A stretch of 56,691 nucleotides of DNA from Pseudarthrobacter chlorophenolicus (GCF_000962805.1 NZ_JZTW01000023.1:1-56691); one strand, 5' to 3'. Shown: positions 43,184 to 52,240, counted from the stretch's first letter. Notes: a model not told the origin generated them from the letters alone. Translations and numbers: made by a program.

Positions 43184-44608
43184 ATGTTCAAGACTGCGGA
43201 CGAAGTCCTCAAGTTCATCAAGGACGAAGATGTAAAGTTCGTCGATATCCGCTTCACCGATCTTCCCGGCGTCCAGCAGCACTTCAACGTTCCGGCCAAG
43301 AGCGTTGACGCTGACTTCTTCGTCAACGGCCAGCTCTTCGACGGTTCTTCCATCCGCGGCTTCCAGGGCATCGCCGAATCGGACATGCAGCTGATCCCCG
43401 ATGTGACCACCGCGTTCCTGGACACCTTCCGCATGGAAAAGACCCTTGCGCTGAACTTCTCCATCGTGAACCCGCGCACCGGCGATCCCTACCACCGCGA
43501 TCCCCGCGGCGTAGCCGAGAAGGCCGAAGCGTACCTGGCTTCCACCGGCATCGCCGACACCGCTTTCTTCGCTCCCGAGGCCGAGTTCTTCGTCTTCGAC
43601 AACGTCCAGTACCAGTCCTCCCCGCAGGGCAGCTTCTACAAGATCGACTCCGAAGAAGCTCACTGGAACACCGGCCGCGAGGAAGAGGGCGGAAACCTCG
43701 GTTACAAGACCCCCGTCAAGGGCGGCTACTTCCCGGTTTCCCCCACCGACAAGCAGGCTGACCTGCGCGACGCCATGTGTGTCGCCCTGGACGAGGCCGG
43801 CCTCGAGGTCGAGCGCAGCCACCACGAAGTTGGATCCGCCGGCCAGGCTGAGATCAACTACAAGTTCACCACCCTGACCCACGCTGCCGATGACCTGCAG
43901 AAGTTCAAGTACGTCATCAAGAACACCGCGGACGCCTGGGGCAAGTCGGTCACCTTCATGCCGAAGCCGGTCTTCGGTGACAACGGCTCGGGCATGCACT
44001 GCCACCAGTCGCTGTGGAGCAACGGCGACCCGCTGTTCTACGACGAAAAGGGCTACGCCGGCCTGTCCGACACCGCCCGCTGGTACATCGGCGGCCTGCT
44101 GAAGCACGCCGACGCCGTCCTGGCTTTCACCAACCCGACGGTGAACTCCTACCGCCGCCTGGTCAAGGGCTTCGAGGCTCCGGTCAACATGGTTTACTCG
44201 CAGGGCAACCGCTCCGCCGGTATCCGCATCCCGATCACCGGTTCGAACCCGAAGGCCAAGCGCATCGAATTCCGCGCTCCGGACCCCTCCTCGAACCCGT
44301 ACCTGGCGTTCGCTGCCCAGCTGATGGCCGGCATTGACGGCATCCGCAACCGCATCGAGCCCCCGGCGCCGATCGACAAGGATCTCTACGAGCTGCCCGC
44401 CGAGGAAGCCAAGGACATCCCCAAGGCTCCGGGCACCCTGGAAGAAGCCCTGGAAGCACTGCGCGAGGACAACGAGTTCCTGCAGGCCGGCGGCGTCTTC
44501 ACCCAGGACCTGATCGACACCTGGATCGAGTACAAGTACGAGAACGAGATCCGCCCGCTGTCCCTGCGCCCGAACCCCTACGAGTTCGAGCTCTACTACG
44601 GCGTCTAG
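43184..44608 (+). CDS. glnA: Glutamine synthetase, type I (adenylylated form)
   Basis: A 474-residue enzyme that condenses ammonia and glutamate to glutamine using ATP. It starts MFKTADEVLKFIKDEDVKFV; GS signatures FDGSSIRGFQGIAESDM and KPVFGDNGSGMHCHQSLWSN are present, with NRSAGIRIPITGSNPKAKRI. Tyr402 in DKDLYELPAEEAKDIP is the adenylylation site, so GlnE (45-48 kb) can modify it. The RBS is TTAGGAG, 7 nt before the ATG. A GlnR-type box sits about 180 bp upstream. A strong hairpin terminator follows. It is the principal GS of nitrogen assimilation, orthologous by position to mycobacterial GlnA1. Confidence 0.96.
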   Translation: MFKTADEVLKFIKDEDVKFVDIRFTDLPGVQQHFNVPAKSVDADFFVNGQLFDGSSIRGFQGIAESDMQLIPDVTTAFLDTFRMEKTLALNFSIVNPRTGDPYHRDPRGVAEKAEAYLASTGIADTAFFAPEAEFFVFDNVQYQSSPQGSFYKIDSEEAHWNTGREEEGGNLGYKTPVKGGYFPVSPTDKQADLRDAMCVALDEAGLEVERSHHEVGSAGQAEINYKFTTLTHAADDLQKFKYVIKNTADAWGKSVTFMPKPVFGDNGSGMHCHQSLWSNGDPLFYDEKGYAGLSDTARWYIGGLLKHADAVLAFTNPTVNSYRRLVKGFEAPVNMVYSQGNRSAGIRIPITGSNPKAKRIEFRAPDPSSNPYLAFAAQLMAGIDGIRNRIEPPAPIDKDLYELPAEEAKDIPKAPGTLEEALEALREDNEFLQAGGVFTQDLIDTWIEYKYENEIRPLSLRPNPYEFELYYGV

Positions 44609-44651
44609 TCTCCAGTCCCCCTGGCAGTATTGCCAGGACCGCTGAGACAGC

Positions 44652-44688
44652 GAAAGGCGGCCACCGGTGATCCCGGTGGCCGCCTTTC
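44652..44688 (+). terminator. Terminator after glnA
   Basis: GAAAGGCGGCCACCGG / CCGGTGGCCGCCTTTC, perfect 16-bp arms, 5-nt loop; 44 bp after the stop. Confidence 0.8.
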
Positions 44689-44892
44689 ACGTTCCCGGGC
44701 CGGAGGCCCGGATTGATCAAAAGGTGGAGGCCCGGCTCCAGACGTGCTGAGACCGGGAGCCAGACCTCCTGACGAATGCCCCCCGAGACGAAGACTGTTC
44801 GAGCCTTCCCCCCAACAAGGTTGAAGAACACCGCCATTCCACATCATCGAATAAACGGTTTCCCAACGCAATAAGGGCCCGCCGGTGTTACC

Positions 44893-45435
44893 TCATTGTG
44901 GCTTGGCGAAAGGCATGAACAGGGTCCGCTGCGGCCCCGCGGACCCGCCGGTGTACTGGCCGTGGTCCACGAAGCCGGCCTTCAGGTACGCCGCCAGTCC
45001 GGCTCCGTTGGCCTCGTTGACGGAGAGCACGACGCCGGAAGCACCGGTTCTGTGCCGGCGCTCAAGTTTTCCTGCCGCCACCACGGCCGCGGCAGCCCCC
45101 AGCGTCCCCAGGCCTTTGCCCTGCTGGCGCCGGTCCACGAGGAATCCCCGGAGCAGCCAGGCGGAGCGGTCATCCGGCCAGCCGGCCAGGGTGGCTGCTC
45201 CGGACTGCAGGGTGAGCACGCCTATTGCACGCCCGCCGGCTTCCATCACACAGGGATGCCGCCCCTCTTCGGCCAGGCCGGTGAGGGCCATCCGCAAAGG
45301 ATCACCTACGAATCTTTCCTGGCCGGGCCCGAGCCGGAGCCGGGCCACAGCGTCCAGCTGGATTGCCTGGGCGTCCGCATCAAGGTCCCGCAGCTGGATG
45401 ATCCAGACGGACCCAGGGAACCCGTCAGTGCCCAT
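44893..45435 (-). CDS. GNAT-family N-acetyltransferase
   Basis: A 180-residue GNAT. The fold signature is LLRGFLVDRRQQGKGLGTLG, the acetyl-CoA loop with QQGKGLG, followed by VLSVNEANGAGLAAYLKAGF. The ATG at 45435 overlaps the last 11 nt of glnE (tATGGGCACTGA), so it is probably translated with glnE. The substrate is unknown. Being third in the glnA2-glnE-GNAT run, it might belong to nitrogen control, but no evidence beyond position exists. It converges with glnA. Confidence 0.83.
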   Translation of the reverse strand: MGTDGFPGSVWIIQLRDLDADAQAIQLDAVARLRLGPGQERFVGDPLRMALTGLAEEGRHPCVMEAGGRAIGVLTLQSGAATLAGWPDDRSAWLLRGFLVDRRQQGKGLGTLGAAAAVVAAGKLERRHRTGASGVVLSVNEANGAGLAAYLKAGFVDHGQYTGGSAGPQRTLFMPFAKPQ

Positions 45436-48400
45436 AGAAGATGCGCTCGAAGACGCCCCGTGCCCGCCGGCTGACCCGGAGGTAGTCCTCCTCCAGGGCG
45501 GCGGCGTGGCCGGGCTCGTAGCCGCACCACCGGGCCACCGCTTCCAGGTCGCGGCGGGACGAAGGCAGGAGGTCGGACGCCTTGCCGTTCCAGATGACGT
45601 TAGCGGACCTGATCCTGCTCGCCAGCCGCCAGGCCTGCGCCAGCGTCTCTGCGTCGTCCCGGGACAGCAGCCCCAACGTAGCCGCGGCCTCCAGCGCCGG
45701 AAGGGTGGACGTGCTCCGCAGCTCCGGGTGTTTTCCGGCGTGCTGGAGCTGGAGCAGCTGGACGAGCCATTCGACGTCGCTGAGGCCGCCGCGGCCCAGC
45801 TTCAGGTGCCGGGCGGGATCGGCGCCGCGGGGCAACCGTTCCGACTCCACGCGGGCCTTGACCCTGCGGATCTCCCGGACGTCCTGCACCGCAACGGACT
45901 CGGGATAGCGGATGGGGTCAATCAGTGCCAGGAAATCGGCGGCGAGGCCATCGTCACCGGCCATCGGACGCGCGCGGAGCAACGCCTGCGCTTCCCAGAT
46001 CAGCGACCAGCGGCGGTAGTACTCGGCAAAGGATTCCAGGGAGCGGACCATGGCCCCGTTTTTGCCCTCCGGGCGAAGGTCAGCGTCCATCTGCAGGACG
46101 CGTTCGGCCATAATGGCAGGCTTCAACGGCTGGGTCAGCAGGCTGGACACCTTGGCTACGATCCTGCCCGCCTGTTCCTGGGCCTCAGCCTCGGAAAAGC
46201 CCGCCAAGGCCCGGTGGACGTACATGACATCGGCGTCGGACCCGTAGCCGATTTCCCGCCCGCCCTGCCGGCCCATGGCAACCACCAGCACGGCGGTCTT
46301 CAGGGGTCCGCCGGCGGCCACGATCCCCTCGGCCACGCGCAGGGCACCCAGGACGGCGGCCCGGTCCGTATCCGCGAGGGCAGAACCCACCTGGTCCTGG
46401 TCCAGCAGCCCTGCCGAATCGGCCACGGCGATGCGGAGGATTTCCCGGCGGCGGATGAGCCGGATCAGGCGCATGGCGCTCTCGGGATCCGAGTGCCGTG
46501 ACATCTTGGACGTGATTTCCTGCCACTGCGCTTCGAAGGACACCGGAACAAGGTCCTTGTCCTGCCCAAGCCAGGCAACCGACTCCGGTGACACTTCCAG
46601 CAGGTCGGCGATCAGCCGCGAATTGGAGAGCATGTGGCAGAGCCGCTCCGCCGCCGCGTTGGAATCGCGGAGCAGGCCAAGGTACCAGTGGGTGGTTCCG
46701 AGTGCCTCGCTGACCCGGCGGAAGGCCAGCAGGCCGGCGTCGGGATCCACGCCCTCGGCAAGCCAGTCCAGGAGGATGGGGAGCAGCTGCCGCTGCAGGG
46801 CTGCCCGCCGGCTGACACCGGCCGTCAGGGCTTCGATGTGCCGCATGGCACCCTGCGGGTCACTGTATCCAAGTGCCGCGAGCCGGGCCTGGGCAGCCTC
46901 GGGGGTGAGCCTGGCATCCTCGCTGCTGAGCTTGGCGGCCGTGTTGAGCAGTGGCCGGTAGAAAATCCGCTCGTGCAGTTCCCTGACGGACCGTTTCGTC
47001 TTCTGCCAGGCGCTCAGCAGGGCATCAGGGTGCGGCCGATCATTGGAGAACGGGCCAAGCACCGCCTTTGCCAGGGCGCGCAGCGCAGGTTCGGCTACCG
47101 GCATCAGGTGCGTGCGGCGCAGCTGGAACAGCTGGATCCGGTGTTCCAGGAGCCGGAGGTACCGGTAGGCGTTGTCGAAGGCTGCGGCGTCCGTGCGCCC
47201 GATGTAACCGCCCGCCGACAACGCCGCGATCGCCGACGTGGTGTCCCGCCGTCGTAATGTCTCATCCGCTTTGCCGTGGACCAGCTGCAGCAGCTGGACC
47301 GTGAACTCCACGTCGCGCAGGCCGCCGCGGCCCAACTTAATCTGGCGCTGCTCCTCGGCAGCGGGGATGTGTTCGGTCACCCGGCGGCGCATGGCCTGGA
47401 CGGACTCGACGAACCCGTCCCGGCCTGCAGAATTCCAGATCAGCGGGGCTACAGCTTCCTCGTAGCGGCGGCCCAGTTCTGTGTCGCCGGCGATGGTGCG
47501 GGCTTTCAGCAGTGCCTGGAACTCCCAGCTTTCGGCCCAGCGTGCGTAGTAGGCCTCGTGGGAGGCCAGGGTGCGCACCAATGGCCCGGATTTGCCCTCC
47601 GGCCGGAGATTCGCGTCTACCTCCCAAAGGCCTGGTTCGCGCGCCACGGAAGAGATGGCACGGGAGATGCCACTGGCCAGCGCGGTTCCGATGGTGTTGG
47701 CGTGCGCGTCCTCCAACTGCCCGGCATCGATGACATAGATGACGTCGACGTCGGAGATGTAGTTAAGTTCCCGGGCGCCGCATTTGCCCATTCCGATGAC
47801 CGCCAAACCAACGTCGGCGACGTCGGCGGCGTCGAACTGTTCTGCCGCCTCGGCCCGCGACACGGCAAGGCCGGCTTCGATGGCCGCGCCGGCGAGGTCG
47901 GCCAGCTCGCCTCCCACGGACGGCAGGAAGTCCAGCGGATCCGCGGCACAGAGATCCTTGATGGCCAGGTCCACCACTCCCCTGCGGTACGCCGTCCGCA
48001 ACGCAGCGTAGGCCTCCGCGCCTGTCACGGCAGCAACGGGACGCGCAGCCCGGGGATCAGCACCCACCGACTGCAGCAGGGTGGACCGCAGCTCCGCAGG
48101 GTCTGCGGGAAGGGGCTCCGGGCTGGTGCGCACGTTGAACGCCGCGAGGTGTTCGGGGTGGCGGATCAGGAACTCACCCAGGGCCTCCGAGGCACCGAGC
48201 ACCCGGTACAGCGGCTCACTGGTTTCAGGATCCGCCCCGGCCACCGCACGAAGGTCGGGGTGCTTTTCGATCAGCCGTACCAGGGACTGCAGCGCGGCAT
48301 CCGGGCTGGCCGACAGCTGGAGTCCGGCAAACAGCCGGTCCTGGTCCAGCCCTTCCAGCTCACTCGCCGCCAGGAAGCGTTCGCCTTTTTCCAGGTCGCT

Positions 48401-48436
48401 GAATCCGGCCGCGATTAGGCGGCGTGCCAGGCTCAC
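45425..48436 (-). CDS. glnE: Bifunctional glutamine-synthetase adenylyltransferase/deadenylase
   Basis: A 1003-residue cytosolic enzyme that adenylates and deadenylates the GS tyrosine. The N-terminal nucleotidyltransferase half has ELNYISDVDVIYVIDAGQLE and NLRPEGKSGPLVRTLASHEA; the C-terminal half has the second catalytic block REIGYGSDADVMYVHRALAG and DLRPEGKNGAMVRSLESFAE, with LGRGGLSDVEWLVQLLQLQH. The start is GTG at 48436; a TAGGCT hexamer lies exactly 6 nt upstream and overlaps the TAG stop of glnA2, implying its own leaderless promoter inside the operon. Its likely target is GlnA (43-44.6 kb) and not the neighbouring GlnA2. Confidence 0.96.
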   Translation of the reverse strand: MSLARRLIAAGFSDLEKGERFLAASELEGLDQDRLFAGLQLSASPDAALQSLVRLIEKHPDLRAVAGADPETSEPLYRVLGASEALGEFLIRHPEHLAAFNVRTSPEPLPADPAELRSTLLQSVGADPRAARPVAAVTGAEAYAALRTAYRRGVVDLAIKDLCAADPLDFLPSVGGELADLAGAAIEAGLAVSRAEAAEQFDAADVADVGLAVIGMGKCGARELNYISDVDVIYVIDAGQLEDAHANTIGTALASGISRAISSVAREPGLWEVDANLRPEGKSGPLVRTLASHEAYYARWAESWEFQALLKARTIAGDTELGRRYEEAVAPLIWNSAGRDGFVESVQAMRRRVTEHIPAAEEQRQIKLGRGGLRDVEFTVQLLQLVHGKADETLRRRDTTSAIAALSAGGYIGRTDAAAFDNAYRYLRLLEHRIQLFQLRRTHLMPVAEPALRALAKAVLGPFSNDRPHPDALLSAWQKTKRSVRELHERIFYRPLLNTAAKLSSEDARLTPEAAQARLAALGYSDPQGAMRHIEALTAGVSRRAALQRQLLPILLDWLAEGVDPDAGLLAFRRVSEALGTTHWYLGLLRDSNAAAERLCHMLSNSRLIADLLEVSPESVAWLGQDKDLVPVSFEAQWQEITSKMSRHSDPESAMRLIRLIRRREILRIAVADSAGLLDQDQVGSALADTDRAAVLGALRVAEGIVAAGGPLKTAVLVVAMGRQGGREIGYGSDADVMYVHRALAGFSEAEAQEQAGRIVAKVSSLLTQPLKPAIMAERVLQMDADLRPEGKNGAMVRSLESFAEYYRRWSLIWEAQALLRARPMAGDDGLAADFLALIDPIRYPESVAVQDVREIRRVKARVESERLPRGADPARHLKLGRGGLSDVEWLVQLLQLQHAGKHPELRSTSTLPALEAAATLGLLSRDDAETLAQAWRLASRIRSANVIWNGKASDLLPSSRRDLEAVARWCGYEPGHAAALEEDYLRVSRRARGVFERIFYGH

Positions 48437-48442
48437 GCCCGC

Positions 48443-48448
48443 AGCCTA
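48443..48448 (-). promoter_or_regulatory. Leaderless internal -10 of glnE
   Basis: TAGGCT, 6 nt before the glnE GTG; its first three bases are the glnA2 TAG stop. Confidence 0.5.
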
Positions 48449-49786
48449 AAGGATGCCGAGGTTGCGCTGCAGCTCGTAAGGCGTCACCTGCAGGCGGTAG
48501 TCCTGCCATTCCGCCCGCTTGTTGCGGAGGAAGTGCTCGAACACCTGCTCGCCCAGGATCTGCGGCATCAGTTCCGAATCCTCCATGGCGCGGATGGCGT
48601 CGTGCAGGCTGGCAGGCAGGGGATCGTGGCCCATGGCCCGGCGTTCGGCCGAGCTCAGCGACCAGACATCGTCTTCGGCGGCGGCCGGGAGGTCGTAACC
48701 TTCCTCGATGCCCTTGAGGCCCGCGCCCAGAAGCACCGCGTAGGCCAGGTAGGGGTTGGCTGCCGAGTCGATCCCGCGGTATTCGATCCTGGCGGACTGG
48801 CCCTTCCCCGGCTTGTATAGCGGCACACGGACCAGCGCGGAACGGTTGTTGTGGCCCCAGCTGAGGTAGCTCGGAGCCTCGCCGCCGCCCCACAGCCGCT
48901 TGTAGGAGTTCACGAACTGGTTGGTCACAGCGGTGAACTCGGGAGCGTGCTTGAGGATGCCGGCGATGAACTGGCGGGCTGTCTTGGACAGCTGGTACTC
49001 GGACCCGGCTTCGAAGAACGCGTTGCTGTCGCCTTCGAACAGGGAGAAGTGCGTGTGCATGCCGGAGCCGGGGTGGGCCGTGAACGGCTTGGGCATGAAG
49101 GTGGCGTAGGTTCCCTGCTGCAGGGCGACTTCCTTGATGACCGTGCGGAAGGTCATGATGTTGTCCGCCGTCTGCAGGGCATCGGCGTAGCGGAGGTCGA
49201 TCTCGTTCTGGCCCGGACCGCCCTCGTGGTGGCTGAATTCCACTGAGATGCCCACCGACTCGAGCATGGTCACCGCGGTCCGGCGGAAGTCCTGGGCCAC
49301 GCCGCCCGGCACGTGGTCGAAGTAGCCGCCTTCGTCAACCGGCACGGGCGCGCCGTCGGGGCCGGGCTCCTGGGATTTAAGGAGGTAGAACTCGATCTCC
49401 GGATGGGTGTAGCAGGTGAAGCCCATGTCCGCGGCCTTGGCCAGGGTGCGCTTGAGCACGTTGCGGGGGTCAGCGGTGGAGGGTTCGCCGTCGGGGGTGA
49501 GGATGTCGCAGAACATGCGCGAGGTCTGTTCCGTCTCGCCGCGCCATGGCAGGATCTGGAAGGTGGCGGGATCGGGCTGCAGCAGCATGTCTGATTCAAA
49601 GACGCGCGCCAGGCCCTCGATGGAGGATCCGTCGAAGCCAAGGCCTTCCTCAAAAGCCCCTTCGACCTCTGCCGGCGCCAATGCCACGGACTTCAGCGAT
49701 CCCACGACGTCGGTGAACCACAGGCGCACGAAACGTACGTCGCGCTCTTCGATAGTGCGCAGGACAAATTCTTGCTGGCGGTCCAT
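48446..49786 (-). CDS. glnA2: Glutamine synthetase (GlnA2 type), non-adenylylated
   Basis: A 446-residue GS paralogue. It begins MDRQQEFVLRTIEERDVRFV with GLGFDGSSIEGLARVFESDM; ATP-binding FMPKPFTAHPGSGMHTHFSL and NNRSALVRVPLYKPGKGQSA are intact. Around the adenylylation site the sequence reads AAEDDVWSLSSAE; Trp375 replaces the target Tyr, so it should escape GlnE. Start ATG at 49786 with GAGAAGAGG upstream; earlier in-frame starts have no RBS. In mycobacteria GlnA2 lies next to glnE in the same order (Rv2221c-Rv2222c). Its role may be a minor or specialised GS activity. Confidence 0.94.
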   Translation of the reverse strand: MDRQQEFVLRTIEERDVRFVRLWFTDVVGSLKSVALAPAEVEGAFEEGLGFDGSSIEGLARVFESDMLLQPDPATFQILPWRGETEQTSRMFCDILTPDGEPSTADPRNVLKRTLAKAADMGFTCYTHPEIEFYLLKSQEPGPDGAPVPVDEGGYFDHVPGGVAQDFRRTAVTMLESVGISVEFSHHEGGPGQNEIDLRYADALQTADNIMTFRTVIKEVALQQGTYATFMPKPFTAHPGSGMHTHFSLFEGDSNAFFEAGSEYQLSKTARQFIAGILKHAPEFTAVTNQFVNSYKRLWGGGEAPSYLSWGHNNRSALVRVPLYKPGKGQSARIEYRGIDSAANPYLAYAVLLGAGLKGIEEGYDLPAAAEDDVWSLSSAERRAMGHDPLPASLHDAIRAMEDSELMPQILGEQVFEHFLRNKRAEWQDYRLQVTPYELQRNLGIL

Positions 49787-50050
49787 GATGGCCTCTTCTC
49801 CGGTCAAACGTCCATGCTCCGGGTCCACGCATGGGGAAAGCCGGCAGCAGTTCACCAACACTGTACTAAGCATTCGACGCCGATGCTTGAGCCTGCGCCG
49901 CACGTAACACAGCATTAACCTGGCGCATTGCCGGCGGCGGCCCGCGGCGCCGGTTTTCGCGACCACCGGCGGCCTACCGATGCCCCTGGCTATGACGGTT
50001 ATCACCTTTACCGCCCGCCCCCGCGGTAGCTAGGACGGCAGGTACCGCAC

Positions 50051-50056
50051 TACGCT
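50051..50056 (+). promoter_or_regulatory. Leaderless -10 of panB
   Basis: TACGCT, 6 nt before the ATG at 50063. Confidence 0.45.
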
Positions 50057-50062
50057 CGTCCC

Positions 50063-50953
50063 ATGGCCTCCAACAGCTCCGAATCACGCGCGTCCGCTGA
50101 AGTACCCGCCCCCTACGGCAGCGGCCCCGCGCAGCCGGCTCCCGCAGCTGAGCGAAAGCCGGCCAAGGTGCGAATCCACCACCTGCAGCAGGCCAAGCGG
50201 GACGGAACCCGGTTCGCGATGCTGACCGCCTACGAGCAGTACACGGCGGAAATCTTCGACGCGGCCGGGATCGAGGTCCTGCTGGTGGGTGACTCCGCCT
50301 CCAACAATGTCTTTGGAAACGAGACCTCCCTGCCCGTCACCGTTGACGAGCTCCTCCCGCTGTGCCGGGCGGTGGCGCGTACCGCCCAGCGCGCCCTGGT
50401 GGTAGCGGACCTGCCTTTCGGCAGCTACGAGGTTTCAGCGGAGCAGGCGGTGGCCACCGGCGTGCGCTTTTTGAAAGAAGGCCTGGCACATGCGGTCAAG
50501 ATCGAAGGCGGCGCCTACTACGCCCCCACCGTACGGGCCATGGTCCAGGCCGGTGTTCCGGTCATGGCCCACATCGGCTTCACCCCGCAAAGCGAACATG
50601 CCCTGGGCGGCTACCGTGTGCAGGGCCGCGGCGACGATGCACAGCGCCTGATTGACGACGCTGTCGCTTTGGCCGGCGCCGGCGCGTTCTGTGTGCTCAT
50701 GGAAATGGTCCCGGCCGAAACGGCCGCCGCCGTGGACGCCGCCGTCGACGTTCCCACTGTGGGCATCGGCGCGGGCAAGGAAACCACCGGGCAGGTGCTC
50801 GTCTGGCAGGACATGGCCGGACTGCGCGGCGGCCGGATGGCGAAGTTCGTCAAGCAGTACGCGGACCTTCGCAGCACGCTGCTGGATGCGGCCACACAGT
50901 ACGGCAACGACGTCCGGACCGGGCAGTTTCCGGGCCCCGAGCACTCCTTCTAG
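50063..50953 (+). CDS. panB: 3-methyl-2-oxobutanoate hydroxymethyltransferase
   Basis: A 296-residue cytosolic TIM-barrel enzyme that makes ketopantoate from 2-ketoisovalerate and methylene-tetrahydrofolate, the first step of pantothenate synthesis. A Pro/Ala-rich N-terminal stretch of about 30 residues is followed by RFAMLTAYEQYTAEIFDAAG, LLVGDSASNNVFGNETSLPV (metal-binding Asp) and VPVMAHIGFTPQSEHALGGY. VPTVGIGAGKETTGQVLVWQ is the conserved C-terminal block. TACGCT exactly 6 nt before the ATG implies a leaderless mRNA. The later pathway genes panC and panD are not in this window. Confidence 0.95.
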   Translation: MASNSSESRASAEVPAPYGSGPAQPAPAAERKPAKVRIHHLQQAKRDGTRFAMLTAYEQYTAEIFDAAGIEVLLVGDSASNNVFGNETSLPVTVDELLPLCRAVARTAQRALVVADLPFGSYEVSAEQAVATGVRFLKEGLAHAVKIEGGAYYAPTVRAMVQAGVPVMAHIGFTPQSEHALGGYRVQGRGDDAQRLIDDAVALAGAGAFCVLMEMVPAETAAAVDAAVDVPTVGIGAGKETTGQVLVWQDMAGLRGGRMAKFVKQYADLRSTLLDAATQYGNDVRTGQFPGPEHSF

Positions 50954-50986
50954 TCCGGCACCTGCTTCCGGGCGGGCACCTGCCCG

Positions 50987-51151
50987 TCAGTCGTCGTCGC
51001 CCTTTTCCCAGGCCTCGTTCCGCGCACGGACTTTTTCGATCGCGTGCTCGGCCTCTTCCCTCGTCTTGTAAGGCCCGATCAGCTGGCTCCAGTCGGAAAG
51101 CCTGTCCTCTTCGACCTCGTGGGTATTGACGTTGTACCAGTACTCAGGCAT
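50987..51151 (-). CDS. Small conserved protein, 54 residues (SPOR-like)
   Basis: A 54-residue protein read from ATG at 51151, with stop TGA at 50987. It reads MPEYWYNVNTHEVEEDRLSD, then WSQLIGPYKTREEAEHAIEK and an acidic end KGDDD. The GPYKTREEAEHAIEKVRARN stretch matches the second half of a SPOR repeat, and small proteins of this kind are common in Arthrobacter-type genomes near panB/map. GAGGAG lies 7 nt upstream of the ATG, which strongly supports the gene. It is too short to appear in routine ORF lists. Its function is unknown. It converges with panB (33-bp gap). Confidence 0.82.
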   Translation of the reverse strand: MPEYWYNVNTHEVEEDRLSDWSQLIGPYKTREEAEHAIEKVRARNEAWEKGDDD

Positions 51152-51233
51152 TGCTGCTCCTCGGTTCGGCCGGCGCGTCCGGAACGTGATCCGCGTAACG
51201 TTGATTCTTACGGCGGCGTACCCGGCTTTGCGG

Positions 51234-51264
51234 TTGTTAGGCGTTCTGTGGTGCCTTATATGAT
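51234..51264 (+). promoter_or_regulatory. map promoter
   Basis: TTGTTA (51234) and TATGAT (51259-51264), 19-bp spacer, with 6 nt to the ATG at 51271. Confidence 0.55.
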
Positions 51265-51270
51265 CAATCT

Positions 51271-52149
51271 ATGCCTTCCCTTGCCTCGACTGCACCCATC
51301 GGCACCCTCACCCCCGGTACCGTCAGCCCGCAGCGTCCTGTCCCGGCGTCCATTCCCCGGCCGGAGTATGTGGGCAAACCCGCCCCCGCCAAATTCACCG
51401 GCTCGGAGGTGAAGTCTGCGGAGACCATCGAGAAGATCCGCGTCGCGGGCAAGATCGCGGCGCAAGCCATCGTCGAGGTGGGAAAGCACATTCAGCCGGG
51501 CGTCACCACGGACCAGCTGGACAAGGTGGGCCATGAGTTCCTGCTCGACCACAAAGCCTATCCCTCCACGCTTGGCTACCGGGGGTTCCCCAAGTCCCTG
51601 TGCTCCTCGCTGAACGAGGTCATCTGCCACGGTATCCCGGACAGCACGGTGGTCCAGGACGGCGACATCATCAACATCGACATCACCGCCTTCATTAATG
51701 GCGTCCACGGCGACACCAACTACACCTTCCTGGTGGGCGACGTTGATGAAGATTCCCGGCTGCTGGTGGAACGGACACAGGAATCCCTGAACCGGGCCAT
51801 CAAGGCCGTTGCCCCGGGCCGCGAAATCAACGTCATCGGCCGCGCCATCCAGTCCTACGCGAAGCGCTTCGGCTACGGCGTGGTCCGGGACTTCACCGGG
51901 CACGGCGTGGGCGAGGCTTTCCACACCGGGCTGATCATCCCGCACTACGACGCTGCCCCGGCCTACAACACCGTCATCGAAGCCGGCATGGTCTTCACCA
52001 TTGAACCGATGCTCACGCTGGGCACCGTGGAATGGGACATGTGGGCCGACGACTGGACCGTTGTGACCAAAGACCACAAGCGCACCGCCCAGTTCGAGCA
52101 CACCCTCCTCGTCACCGAAAACGGCGCCGAAATCCTTACCCTGCCCTAA
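51271..52149 (+). CDS. map: Methionine aminopeptidase, type I
   Basis: A 292-residue enzyme that removes the initiator methionine. A Pro-rich head of about 40 residues precedes the pita-bread fold. Metal ligands are in DGDIINIDITAFINGVHGDT (two Asp), FTGHGVGEAFHTGLIIPHYD (His), FTIEPMLTLGTVEWDMWADD (Glu) and QFEHTLLVTENGAEIL (Glu). TATGAT lies exactly 6 nt before the ATG with TTGTTA at 51234 as a -35, so the mRNA is probably leaderless. It is followed by ppgK after 91 bp. Confidence 0.95.
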   Translation: MPSLASTAPIGTLTPGTVSPQRPVPASIPRPEYVGKPAPAKFTGSEVKSAETIEKIRVAGKIAAQAIVEVGKHIQPGVTTDQLDKVGHEFLLDHKAYPSTLGYRGFPKSLCSSLNEVICHGIPDSTVVQDGDIINIDITAFINGVHGDTNYTFLVGDVDEDSRLLVERTQESLNRAIKAVAPGREINVIGRAIQSYAKRFGYGVVRDFTGHGVGEAFHTGLIIPHYDAAPAYNTVIEAGMVFTIEPMLTLGTVEWDMWADDWTVVTKDHKRTAQFEHTLLVTENGAEILTLP

Positions 52150-52240
52150 CGCGCCGCACTGCGGCCGCACAGGCCTGCGAGGGCCGCAAGCCACCCGGCA
52201 CCCTATTTCCTGCCCGCCCCCTGCCACGAACGGAAACCCA

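Noticed and set aside
44689..44892. Gene between the glnA terminator and the GNAT gene
   Set aside because: No frame there has both a start with RBS and protein-like content.
49904..49919. GTAAC-ACAGCA-TTAAC upstream of glnA2 as a GlnR box
   Set aside because: The second half differs from GAAAC at two bases; too weak without binding or conservation data.
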